A stretch of 10,105 nucleotides of DNA from assembly GCA_016256075.1 (NCBI GenBank), contig SDVU01000846.1:1-10105 (forward strand), written 5' to 3'. The stretch is from Dictyocoela muelleri. Taxonomy: Eukaryota; Microsporidia. The position numbers and the translations under genes are program-made. Each line of letters begins with the position of its first letter. Positions within the stretch are counted from its first letter, which is position 1. This document shows positions 1-7,407 of this stretch, piece by piece. The notes below the pieces were generated by a model. The model saw nothing but the letters and a program-made list of their open reading frames with translations, was not told where the DNA came from and ran no database searches.

Positions 1-67
1 GGCTTATAATTTTTAAATCGGTCTATATTTTTTAAATCGGCTTATATTTTTTAAATCGGCTTATATT
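1..67. repeat. 19-bp tandem repeat, about 3.5 copies
   Basis: Units begin at 1, 20, 39 and 58 (the last partial) and read ggcttatattttttaaatc with one or two changes each. The array runs off the left edge, so its full length is unknown. It ends abruptly at the sequence gggaaagg. No coding potential is seen. Confidence 0.85.
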
Positions 68-90
68 GGGAAAGGTCCATTTTTAATAAT

Positions 91-397
91 AAATATTCGA
101 ATCAACAACGGCTTGTGTCACTTCAAATAAATGAGTAGAGGTAAGAAAAACACATATAAATAACAAAGAAATCATTTGGTAAAGAATATACTCAGGATAT
201 TTTTCTTATACCCATCATATTACTATTTTAGTCTTTTTTGTGTAGCAAAAAAGACTAGTATTAGTAATATGATGGGTATAAGAAAAAATAGACCAAGTAA
301 ATTCTTTACCAAATGATTTCTTTGTTATTTGTATGTGTTTTTCTTACCTCTACTCATTTATTTGAGGAGGCACAAGCCGTTGTTGATCCGAATATTC
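91..397. mobile_element. Foldback/MITE-like hairpin element, about 305 bp
   Basis: Two arms of about 150 bp (91-240 and 246-397) are reverse complements with few mismatches and a short indel near 190-200 / 287-297. Only 5 bases (tgtag, 241-245) separate the innermost 11-bp perfect stem agtcttttttg / caaaaaagact. Both ends lie in an aatattcg motif. There is no room for a gene; a weak open frame over the right arm is a by-product. A transcript would fold into one long duplex. It stops exactly where the reverse transcriptase fossil to its right begins to be readable, so it may have inserted at the edge of that fossil. No clear target duplication was found, so the family is not assigned. Confidence 0.85.
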
Positions 398-404
398 GAT
401 CTTT

Positions 405-900
405 TAGATTTTTGGCAGAATTTTTTCTGGTCTGATTTCATAATATGTGAAGTATATTTTTTGACACAGAAAATACTTTTAGCTGAGTTTTTGACACTCA
501 TTTATTTCAAATAATAGAGCGAATTCTGCTAATTTATTATAGTGTTATTCCATTGTACTTGTGAATAAAAAGATTTCATCTATATAGAGTCAGATATTAT
601 TGGGTCTGGTAATATTTTATTCATTCTGATTGGAGGATAAAAGGTGTATACATAATTCAAAGTGCCTTTTTTTAATCCCTAGTTCTCTATTCAAAATTTT
701 GAATCTAGTTTCATCATATTTTCTTCACTCATTTTGATATGATAATAGCTTTGAATCAGATCTTTTAATGTAAATTATTTGGAGAATTTAAATCCTACTA
801 ATATTTCATAAATGATCGGCGTTATAGGATGAGTTGTGTGGATTATAGAATTTGAGAGCATGTAGCTACTAACTACATGATTTCGCCCTTCTTTTAGATC
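405..900 (-). mobile_element. Ty3/gypsy LTR-retrotransposon fossil: reverse transcriptase fragment
   Basis: Translated on the minus strand, short stretches match the Ty3/gypsy reverse transcriptase domain in the right order: the segment before the first catalytic region (around 780-870), the segment after it (around 715-775), the box around the catalytic aspartates (around 570-600), and the following segment down to about 405. The piece covers only the reverse transcriptase domain. No LTR, protease, RNase H or integrase was recognised beside it. It is broken, with roughly half a dozen interruptions, and looks old. Family assignment rests on motif order and is fairly firm; the exact ends are not. 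Confidence 0.72.
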
Positions 901-1060
901 TTTTTCGTTTTTTTTTTTCCATTTTAGTTTTAGGCCGTTTTTACCCCCCCCCATTTTTATATTAAAATAAATTGTAAATTTAATTATATATGTCGTTTTT
1001 TTCCCTATGGGGAAAACGGGATAGATACCCATCTTTTTTAATAATGCCAATGATATTATG
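900..1060. other. Low-complexity stretch with homopolymer runs
   Basis: The segment contains a run of 11 T (908-918) and a run of 9 C (944-952), unusual in such AT-rich DNA. A minus-strand open frame crosses it, but its translation here is low-complexity lysine/glycine and resembles nothing. It may be an insertion next to the retroelement fossil. Confidence 0.4.
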
Positions 1061-2010
1061 TCAAGTGATCAACGCATAACCTCTACAAACGCGAGACCCT
1101 AAAAAATAAAAATGACACTAGTGGTGATTGCACATTAGTCAATGAGCCGCTATCTAATTTGTGGTTCATTAGACCAGATGACAGGTAATAATAAACAATA
1201 TAAACATATTTTCATTTTTAAATAAAAAAATTTTTAGTACAAATGCAAACTATAAAATGAACACTAACTAAGCCAAGTGCAAAAAATGATACTATAGCTG
1301 GATTATTATCATCTAATAGAGTAAAATTTATTAGGAAAGCTGGCCAATGAAATCGTAAAAATGTGACAAATAAAATAAATTTTTAATGACAACATATTTT
1401 TAACAAATTCAAAAATTTATACTAAATTAGCTAGAGATAATTATAAAAGCGTAGGCATAATTAAAAAGTCAATCGGAAAAATTTAAACATTAATAGATGT
1501 GCTCACAGTAAAATTTATTTTGGAAGGGTAAAAAATACAAAAAAAAATCTTAAAACCGCTCTTTACTTCTATTCACATATAGTATTTCTCTTGCATGCTT
1601 AAATTCTCTTCAAAACCCTTAATAGCTATTATACTCTTATAATTTAACATACACAATCATAAATTTTCTTCTATTCTGACAATTTTTTTCAAAAATCAAT
1701 TATTTTTTACAACTCTTAAAATTTACTACACAATCTTATAAATTTAACACTCTGTCTCTTAAAATTTTCTTCTCACTTTTATTGACATTTTTGCAATCTT
1801 AATCTCTCATTGATCTGATCAACAGCAAAATTCATATTAGAGTGGCGAACAAGTAAGAAATTTTTTTTTCCACTTTTATAACGAACTCTTTCATAATTTC
1901 CTCTCTGGCATTATAATTCACACTTTCCACCACATTTAAGTATTTTTTAATATTTTTTATTTTAAAACTAATTTATTAATTAAAAATATTTATATTGTTG
2001 ATTAATAATT
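1061..2010. other. 950 bp without a recognisable gene; loose direct repeat near 1633 and 1712
   Basis: No frame on either strand stays open convincingly. A plus-strand stretch at about 1430-1490 and a minus-strand stretch at about 1570-1680 read open for some 20-30 codons but match nothing known to me. Between 1560 and 1850 the plus strand is T/C-rich with an imperfect direct repeat: actcttataattta near 1633 and actcttaaaattta near 1712, both followed by cacaatc and an AT tract. This may be old element debris, but I cannot name it. Confidence 0.4.
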
Positions 2011-2014
2011 TTTT

Positions 2015-2084
2015 GTCCACCTGGTACAGTGGTACATGATTTAAATAGACGTGCATTAACAGCATTCGATCTCCACTGAGATCG
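2015..2084 (+). other. tRNA-like sequence with A-box and weak B-box (possible tRNA pseudogene or SINE head)
   Basis: The segment has tggtacagtggta (2022-2034), a good match to the Pol III A-box and D-arm consensus, and cattcgatctcc (2063-2074), a weaker match to the B-box and T-loop, at nearly the spacing of a genuine tRNA. However, neither the D stem, the T stem nor the acceptor stem pairs properly, so this is not a functional tRNA. It could be a decayed tRNA, the head of a tRNA-derived SINE, or chance. Confidence 0.25.
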
Positions 2085-2098
2085 TCTTAGTTTATTAA

Positions 2099-2131
2099 AA
2101 AAATGTCGCGCGCAGCGCGTGCGACATTTTT
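2099..2131. terminator. GC-rich hairpin ending in T5
   Basis: Arms 2099-2113 (aaaaatgtcgcgcgc) and 2117-2131 (gcgtgcgacattttt) pair over 15 positions with one mismatch, around a 3-base loop (agc). The core is almost pure G/C in a region otherwise far below 30% GC. The right arm ends in TTTTT, which could stop RNA polymerase III, and a tRNA-like promoter lies just upstream. Read as DNA it is simply a strong cruciform. The inner 10-mer gcgcagcgcg (2110-2119) recurs exactly at 9421-9430. Confidence 0.5.
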
Positions 2132-2234
2132 GAGCTTCTATTGTTCAAGAAATATTAAAACCCTACAATTGGTAATTAACAGAACCATTTTTGATAAAAT
2201 ATTTATTAAAATTAAATAAATATATTTTGCTCTA

Positions 2235-2329
2235 AAAACAGCTTTTGTGAAAAAGTAAAAAAAAACATTAGCGCTGAAAACTGATTTTATGCTAAAAATC
2301 GCTTTGCGCTAAATAGTAAAAGGCTGTTT
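2235..2329. repeat. Small nested inverted repeat
   Basis: The outer arms aaaacagctttt (2235-2246) and aaaaggctgttt (2318-2329) pair with one mismatch. Nested inside are ttagcgc (2268-2274) and gcgctaa (2306-2312), a perfect pair. Several gcgct / gctaaaa motifs recur between them. It may be a tiny foldback relic; no gene is present. Confidence 0.4.
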
Positions 2330-2412
2330 AAAATTGATGAGTTGGCACGTTCATCTCCAAGGATTAAACTTGGAAAAAATGCCTATAATTTGGATGTTTA
2401 TTTTCAAAAAAA

Positions 2413-2591
2413 AATCCTCGTTTTGAATTACAAATTAAAGAAAAAATGAATGCTATCATTGCTAAAAATATGGTATATACACAAGAGCATTATTCATATT
2501 TTCTCATGTATCTAAATATTTTTAGCAATGATAAGCATTTCATTATTTTTTCCATCTCACTTTCTTTAATTTACCATTCAAAACAAGGATT
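2413..2591. repeat. Imperfect inverted repeat, about 180 bp
   Basis: The left arm (2413-2471) and right arm (2513-2591) are reverse complements apart from some indels. Landmarks are aatcctcgttttgaatta and caaattaaagaaa on the left, matched by tttctttaatttaccattc and caaaacaaggatt on the right, with the shared core atcattgctaaaaatat next to the loop. The loop is about 40 bases. A plus-strand frame stays open for some 60 codons across the structure (about 2403-2600), but half of it is the inverted copy of the other half, so I do not call it a gene. The short pair acaaggat / atccttgt (2583-2629) continues the symmetry on the right side. Confidence 0.65.
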
Positions 2592-2599
2592 GTTATTAT

Positions 2600-3539
2600 G
2601 AAAAAACACATAAAATTAAGGATCCTTGTTTATTTTTTTACCCATTTTCGAACCCTTTATAACCAACCTGATTCGTTGTCTTATTAATTTAAGTCTTTAC
2701 CAGTTATACTATTCTGGAACAAATGTATTTAGTCATTTAGTTATTGTCAACTTTACGTGGTTCTCTTTTAACATTAAATTGACGCCGGTGCGATTGAGAC
2801 AACTATAAATGTCATTCAAGAGTGTTAATCATTTTGCTATCGGCTCGTATCAGCGGACATAAGGGATATAAAAGTTTAATATTTTTAATTTAAATAAATG
2901 AATCATTAGTTGAGAGAACAAAATGAATAAAGGTTCAATTTAATCCTTATTTATATTTCAATCTCGTAAATTGTTTTACATAAAAAATAAGAATTTGGTT
3001 TTATTAATATCATGACTTATCGAAATTGTCTATGAATTATTGCAATTAAAATGTCAAAATATATTTTTAAAAAAAATGTCAATTCTAAATATGTAAATTT
3101 TATAAACGATGTCAAGAGAGTTATTATTTTAATGAATTTAAATGCAAATCTTAAAAAATTAATTATAATTTCATTGAGGACGATTTTAAATTTAAAACTA
3201 ACTCCGATTAAAATAATTTGGGAAAAAGAATTTTATTCTATTTATAACAAATATTTATTTTATTTATAAATTTATTTTAATATTGCTAGAAAAAAATTAA
3301 ATTAAATTGACAGTTGAATTAAATCTAGAATATTGAAAATAATATATCGTTTAGTCAAATTTTTTACCATTTAAGACAGGTTGTATATATTAGAATACGA
3401 TCGGTAAAATACTTATTAAGAGACATTTTATTATACTTGTTATAAGCTTTTTCAAAATACTTTTAAATAAGTTATTAAGATATTTTCAAAATTATACTTA
3501 AAAAATACCTGAAAACAAAATTTTTTATTTAAATACTAA
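2600..3539. other. 940 bp AT-rich stretch; only weak open frames
   Basis: Two plus-strand open frames exist: 2626-2808 (60 codons, rich in Phe, Leu and Ile) and 3051-3269 (72 codons, rich in Asn, Lys, Ile and Leu). Neither matches a family I know. In DNA this AT-rich, stops are frequent and a couple of such frames per 10 kb are expected by chance. The 72-codon frame is the better candidate for a small hypothetical gene, but I would not rely on it. The remainder holds A/T tracts and no repeat that I could detect. Confidence 0.3.
3524..3529 (-). promoter_or_regulatory. Possible polyadenylation signal AATAAA
   Basis: On the minus strand an AATAAA hexamer lies about 10 bases after the homeodomain stop codon. 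A signal this close to the stop fits compact genomes such as microsporidia. The hexamer is common by chance in DNA this AT-rich. Confidence 0.25.
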
Positions 3540-3908
3540 TTAAAATCCTCTAACAACTAAAATAAAAATATTTACAAGCATTTTATATGAAATATTACCT
3601 AATCTTCTTTCCATAGGTGTCATCAAGTTATAATAAAATGTAATAATCTTAATAGTCTTGGGTGTTTTCATAATTTTTATATTATTTGTACGCATATTGT
3701 GCATCCAAATCATGATAAATTTAGGGTGTATACATGTTAAGAGTGCCAATTTTTCATATGTTAAACTTGATGGAAACCTGTGTAATAAAAAAACTAACTC
3801 GAGAAATCTTTTTTTCCATCCTACTATTTCAGAAATACCCGTTTTAAATGAATTACGTTGTCCTAGGCGTAAGAGTGAAATTATGCAATCGATTTCCGAG
3901 TCAAGCAT
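3540..3908 (-). CDS. Small homeodomain protein, 122 aa, putative transcription factor
   Basis: This is a DNA-binding protein of the homeobox class, presumably nuclear. Homeodomain positions equal protein position minus 20. Visible conserved positions are L16 and F20 in helix 1 (LELVF, residues 36-40); F25-P26 in the turn (RFPSS, 44-48); L34-A35 in helix 2 (KLAL, 53-56); I40; I45; and the recognition helix IWMHNMR (67-73), which keeps W48, N51 and R53 of the WFxNxR signature. Position 49 is Met instead of the usual Phe, and position 50 is His. Helix spacing fits a 60-residue domain with no insertion. The first 20 residues and the basic C-terminal tail (NIKIMKTPKTIKI, 76-88) are not recognised. 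The N-terminal arm lacks the usual basic run, so the domain is divergent. The Met at 3908 is the first after an in-frame stop, and a CCCC lies 14 bases upstream. In this AT-rich DNA a 122-codon frame is unlikely by chance. The short intron-free form resembles microsporidian homeodomain proteins. The overlapping plus-strand frame is a shadow. Confidence 0.68.
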   Translation of the reverse strand: MLDSEIDCIISLLRLGQRNSFKTGISEIVGWKKRFLELVFLLHRFPSSLTYEKLALLTCIHPKFIMIWMHNMRTNNIKIMKTPKTIKIITFYYNLMTPMERRLGNISYKMLVNIFILVVRGF

Positions 3909-3922
3909 TTTTTCAGAAATCA

Positions 3923-3926
3923 GGGG
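3923..3926 (-). promoter_or_regulatory. CCCC motif upstream of the homeodomain start
   Basis: On the minus strand CCCC lies 14 bases before the ATG, in an otherwise A/T-only leader. Microsporidian genes are described as carrying a CCC-like (or GGG-like) tract close to the start codon, linked to transcription initiation. The same kind of tract precedes the transposase starts at 7609 and 9098. The match is short, so it is supportive only. Confidence 0.4.
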
Positions 3927-4018
3927 TTTTAAATAGATATTTAATCAATTTTGGAAATATGTCGGAAATGATAGATTTTAATTTTTTTTTTCATTAATTT
4001 GTTAATTTTAATTTTTCG

Positions 4019-4074
4019 CATCAAAAATATCAATTTGATTTTTTTACATCAAAAATATCAATTTGATTTTTGAT
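4019..4074. repeat. 28-bp direct duplication upstream of the homeodomain gene
   Basis: Two head-to-tail copies start at 4019 and 4047. They share catcaaaaatatcaatttga and a following T tract, then diverge at the last few bases. Each copy holds an imperfect palindrome (atcaaaaa ... tttgattttt). It lies 110-165 bp upstream of the homeodomain start codon, so it may be a regulatory duplication or simply slippage. Confidence 0.7.
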
Positions 4075-4141
4075 CATTTTTTAAAAATTGCTAATTTTTT
4101 ACAAATAAAAAATATTTATAAAAAATCGGTGATGATGTAAA

Positions 4142-4190
4142 ATTTGGGGGTTTAGAAAAATTTTGGGGATTTGGAAAAATTTGGGGAAAT
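4142..4190 (+). repeat. Spaced G-run repeat
   Basis: Three imperfect 18-19 bp units of the form tttGGGGattt-gaaaaa carry G runs at 4146-4150, 4165-4168 and 4183-4186, with a short GG at 4173-4174. G runs are rare in this DNA. The spacing is wide for a stable intramolecular quadruplex. The run lies directly against the left end of the 4193-4829 element. Confidence 0.55.
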
Positions 4191-4192
4191 GT

Positions 4193-4829
4193 ATAAATAA
4201 CAATGAAATTTACTTTAAACACAAATAATTTAATTTAATTTTCAAATAATTGATATTTCGTATGTTTTTATTATTTAAAAGAAATACAAATCAGATGGTT
4301 ATAATTCTTTATTATTGTGGCAATTTAGGTATTTGAATGACAGCAACTGTCATGTTACGATGTTAGAACATGGAAGGAGATGTAACTGACAAATAGAGCG
4401 AACTTCTCAGAGTTGCTCTAGAGACTGGGTTACAGTATATTTATCTATTGAAGGTTTCTTTTCAAAACCTGTTATAGTTTTAAAACTATTATTAAAAACT
4501 TTTTTGAAAACAATATTTATTTTATTTCACTTCTTTTAACACTTTTTTGGTTTAAATTCATGAATCATGAAGCTAATATACCACACATCTTATATTTTTC
4601 GTTTAAACCAATAAAAATAATAGTCTTAAAATTTATTAAAGAGTATATTGTGTTTAAGTTTGTATATACCAAATAAAATTGTCGTTACTGTATGTACACG
4701 ACGACAATAATAAAGAATTATAACACTCTGATTTATATTGTGTTTAAATAATAAAAATATACAAAATATCAATTATTTGAAAAATAAATTAAATTATTTT
4801 TGTTTAAATTACATTTCATTGTTATTTAT
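4193..4829. mobile_element. Non-autonomous element with about 135-bp terminal inverted repeats
   Basis: The left arm (4193-4327) and right arm (about 4695-4829) are reverse complements at high identity. Both start ataaataacaatgaaat and share caaataattgatatt and ttataattctttattattg, with a few small indels. The inner edges continue to align more loosely. The interior of about 370 bp has no long open frame. It includes a G/C-richer block (4333-4440), a 14-bp palindrome tagttttaaaacta (4475-4488) and A/T tracts. The structure is that of a deleted DNA transposon or large MITE. No transposase, target duplication or named family could be assigned. Its right end lies 11 bases from the next foldback element. 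Confidence 0.8.
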
Positions 4830-4840
4830 GGTTCATTAGC

Positions 4841-5131
4841 GATAGTCAGAATTCCCGATAGTCAGAATTCCCGATAGTCAGAATTCCCAATAGTCAGAAA
4901 AAAGATTTTTAGATATTGCTTTAAAATTTGCACATCGAATAGGTATTTTGCGAATTTTTTTCTCCATAAATAATATTTTTTTACATTTTAAAAAGATCTA
5001 AAATAAAAAAAACGATTTTTATGGTAAGAAAAATTTGCAAAATATTTCTTCGGTGGAGGATTTTAAAGCAAGATCTAAGAATTTTTTCTGACTATTGGGA
5101 ATTCTGACTATCGGTAATTCTCACTATCGGG
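4841..5131. mobile_element. Foldback element with tandem 16-bp repeats at its tips
   Basis: The outer part of each arm is a tandem repeat of gatagtcagaattccc: three full units plus a variant on the left (4841-4898), and about two units on the right in inverse orientation (5087-5131). Inside these, the two arms remain complementary: agatattgctttaaaat on the left, attttaaagcaagatct on the right, and a shared tttgca/tgcaaa tract. The centre is near 4992. There is no coding potential. Tandem repeats within long inverted arms are the hallmark of Foldback-type DNA elements, so that architecture is the best description; no family match can be claimed. Confidence 0.82.
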
Positions 5132-5136
5132 AAGAG

Positions 5137-5321
5137 ACCCAAAAAAAATTTAAAAAAATCATTTTTATATGGAGGGAGAATTTTGTATAGAATATCTTCG
5201 ATGGGGGATTTTAAAGCAATATCTTAAAATTTCATTTTTTTCTGACTATCGGGAATTCTGACTAGCTGGAATTCTGACTATCGGGAATTCTGACTATCGG
5301 GAATTCTGACTATCGGGAAGA
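5137..5321. mobile_element. Half copy of the 16-bp-tipped foldback element
   Basis: This segment repeats the right arm of the preceding element in the same orientation. It has the gattttaaagcaatatctt body (from 5208), then ttttttctgactatc and about four more 16-bp units gggaattctgactatc, to 5317. Both right arms end in gggaaga followed by acc or cacc, which suggests this is part of the true element boundary. One unit has changed to actagctgg. The left arm is missing. The tip array is longer here than in the complete copy, so unit number changes by expansion or contraction. Confidence 0.8.
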
Positions 5322-5332
5322 CACCGTAGTAA

Positions 5333-5681
5333 CTACACATATGTGTAGTGGGTGGTTTTTTGACTACACATATATGTGTATTCAGTGTTTTTTTGACTAC
5401 ACATATATGTGTAGTCGGTTGTTTTTTTGACTACACATATATGTGTAGTAGGTTGTTTTTTGACTACACATATATGTGTAGTCGGTGGTTTTTTGACTAG
5501 AGATATATGTGTAGTGGGTGGTTTTTTGACTACACATACATGTGTAGTGGGTGGTTTTTTTGACTACACATATATGTGTAGTGAGCGGTTTTTTGACTAC
5601 ACATATATGTGTAGTGAGTGATTTCTTTGACTACACATATATGTGTAGTGAGTGATTTTTTTGACTACACATATATGTGTA
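5333..5681. repeat. Array of 11 palindromic units, 33-34 bp each
   Basis: Units start at 5333, 5364, 5397, 5431, 5464, 5497, 5530, 5564, 5597, 5631 and 5664. Each has the perfect palindrome ctacacatatatgtgtag (16 bp in the first unit) and a 15-16 bp linker of the type tgggtggttttttga. The palindrome is conserved more strictly than the linker. Changes in it are few: the first lacks two central bases, the second and last end in t, the sixth is ctagag and the seventh has cacatacatg. Because several units are exactly 33 bp, one frame stays open as an 11-residue peptide repeat; units of 34 bp break it, so this is not a gene. It is a minisatellite able to extrude serial cruciforms, and it directly follows the foldback half copy. 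Confidence 0.93.
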
Positions 5682-5689
5682 TTCGGTCG

Positions 5690-6082
5690 TTTAATGGTTA
5701 ATTATCTATTTTTATATACAAAAAAATTTGTAAGATAATTTTTTATATAAAATAAGTTCTGATTTGGAAATATTTTATGTATTTTTTGAAACACTTATCT
5801 CTAAGAACAACCTTATTTACACGTATGCAACTTAAAAAATCTCGTTTAGACTTAATTTGTCACAAAAACTTTTGCCTTTTGTTATTAATTACCGACTATA
5901 GGTAGGTAACCTAAGAGATTTCTTGTGATAAGATTTATTATAACATGATTTATTGATTTTTTTGAGTGAATTTTATGTTTCTCTTCTCTCATTATAAAGG
6001 GATTTCTGAAATTATTAAAACCTTTTTATCAATTATGTACTGTTAAACATATTTTGACAGTTGTCACATCAATAATGTAGAG
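5690..6082. other. 390 bp with no recognised feature
   Basis: The sequence is AT-rich without a convincing frame; a plus-strand stretch of some 35 open codons near 5775-5885 matches nothing I know. A short tgacagttgtca palindrome lies at 6055-6066, just before the hAT terminus. The last 8 bases before that terminus (atgtagag, 6075-6082) would be the hAT target duplication if the other end were still present. Confidence 0.35.
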
Positions 6083-7390
6083 CAGTGTTCCTCAAAGTGG
6101 TCTATACCGCACCCAAAGGGGCGGTGGAGAGTTTTATAGTGGAGTGGGGGGGGGGTATTTTTAGGGCGGTGTGCGAAATTTATAAATTATGGGCAGTTAA
6201 AAGCTTTATGAGGTCGCTGACAAGCTTTAGAAAAACGGTTATATGTTTTTGATTATGATTCCTTTATCTCATAAAAAATTTTTTTACATTATATAAAATA
6301 TTAAAAACCACAAATGTTATATCAAGCGTAACTATTACTTATAATTAAACATATTTATTTGGTTATATGCAAAACAATATTTAATTAATAATTCCCCCGA
6401 ATTATTCGGTTGATGAATTAATACCCTTTTTTAGTAAAATCCTTATACGCGAAAAATTTTTAACACTTAAAAACAATTAGCTTTACTAAATGTTTTATGA
6501 AATATGTTTATAAAATCTGTTCCATTATATTTCTTATTGTGATTCCTATTTTTTTTCTTTTCTTTCTTCTTTTAATAAAAATATTTTCATGAAAAAATTG
6601 TCCAAAAATGACCAATCCTTTAGAAAGAGATCGACAATATATAGTTTAAAATAATAAATTTTGAATTTATTGCCTTTACACATGATGCAAAAAAACAAAT
6701 GTGTCTTATTTGTCAGAAAATAATTTTCGAATGAGGCGATAAAGCCTTAATGAAAGATGATTTTTTTTAAAGGTTCATGGGTAGTTTGTGGAGAATGAAT
6801 TTTCTTTTTTTTTGCAGATTAAAAGGGAGATATCTCCTTCACCAAAGATAGAGAAATAGTGTATTACTAACTCAAGTAGAGAAGATTATGGATTGAGAGC
6901 ATCTTATAACATTTGGTTATTTATAGAAAATGCTGAAGACCTCGATGTAATAGGCGAGGTGCTTATTAACCAGCGTTAAGCGAATTCATCCACACTGTGA
7001 TAAAAATACCATCTTAAGACATCATTAAGAAATTTTAGCTTTTAAAAAGTACTGTTCAGAGAAGAATTGACAAAATGAATCAAGATATTTAAGAGCTTTT
7101 ATGTTTTATTTAAAAACGTTCTCTTCTCTTCGAGATATATGAATAATTTTTGTAGAGAAATGAAGCCTTACTTTTGGAATATTTAAGATATTTAAAGAAA
7201 AATCTTTTTGTCAGTAATTGTTATTTAATATATTTTTAAAAATAGAAGAGGCTTCATTGTTTATTTGTCAAAGAACTATGTTGTAAAAAGAAGATATCAA
7301 TTAGCAATATATAATCAATTGCAAATCGTGGCGCTTCAGCGATGATCGAACGTTACAATGGCATGGTTACATACATTAAACTGTAAATCG
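6083..7390 (+). mobile_element. hAT-superfamily DNA transposon, 5' end and first half
   Basis: The terminus cagtgttcctcaaagtgg (6083-6100) is a standard hAT inverted-repeat end, followed by tctataccgc and a GC-rich, G-run subterminal region (10 G at 6146-6155), as seen in many animal hAT elements. The decayed transposase begins at 6608. The element ends near 7390, where the 22-bp array of another transposon starts. The C-terminal dimerisation part and the 3' inverted repeat are absent. The spacer 6180-6600 is AT-rich untranslated leader. It was either cut by a later insertion or deleted. Confidence 0.8.
6608..7386 (+). pseudogene. hAT transposase pseudogene, N-terminal half (BED finger and start of the RNase H-like core)
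   Basis: Remnants match hAT transposases of the Charlie/ZBED-like type in the correct order. First is a start MTNPLERDRQYIV (6608-6646). Then comes a BED-type zinc finger with CLIC, cysteines at 6702 and 6711. LRASYNIWLFIENAEDLDVI (6892-6951) corresponds to the usual ASY...IA.AKKPHTIGE segment. TVQRRIDKMNQDI (7051-7089) follows. KIEEASLFICQRTML (7239-7283) matches the EE..LFC..L region. Last is NRGASAMIERYNGMVTYIK (7324-7380), equivalent to the TDGAPAM.GR..G motif; the aspartate of that motif is replaced by arginine. These pieces lie in different frames with stops between them, so at least five disabling changes have accumulated. The first catalytic aspartate region is not recognisable, and the conserved C-terminal dimerisation domain is missing. 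The gene is dead. Confidence 0.8.
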
Positions 7391-7407
7391 TAGTATACAG
7401 TCCATTT

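Noticed and set aside
329-514. Plus-strand 61-codon frame
   Set aside because: It straddles the right arm of the hairpin and the edge of the retroelement fossil; the composition is hydrophobic low-complexity.
2015-2084. Functional tRNA gene
   Set aside because: The A-box is good, but the D, T and acceptor stems do not pair and no anticodon arm can be drawn.
2626-2808. Plus-strand 60-codon frame
   Set aside because: Its length is within chance expectation for the number of frames and the AT content, and there is no recognisable domain.
3658-3936. Plus-strand 92-codon frame opposite the homeodomain gene
   Set aside because: It is the antisense shadow of the homeodomain frame and shows no motif of its own.
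4142-4190. G-quadruplex
   Set aside because: There are only three long G-runs and the loops are about 14 bases, too long for a confident intramolecular quadruplex.
5427-5621. Open frame encoding an 11-residue peptide repeat
   Set aside because: It follows only from units being 33 bp long; units of 34 bp break the frame and there is no other gene signal.
5333-5681. CRISPR-like array (palindromic repeat, regular spacing)
   Set aside because: The linkers are near-identical to one another and so are not spacers, the period is too short for repeat plus spacer, there are no cas genes, and the setting is eukaryotic.
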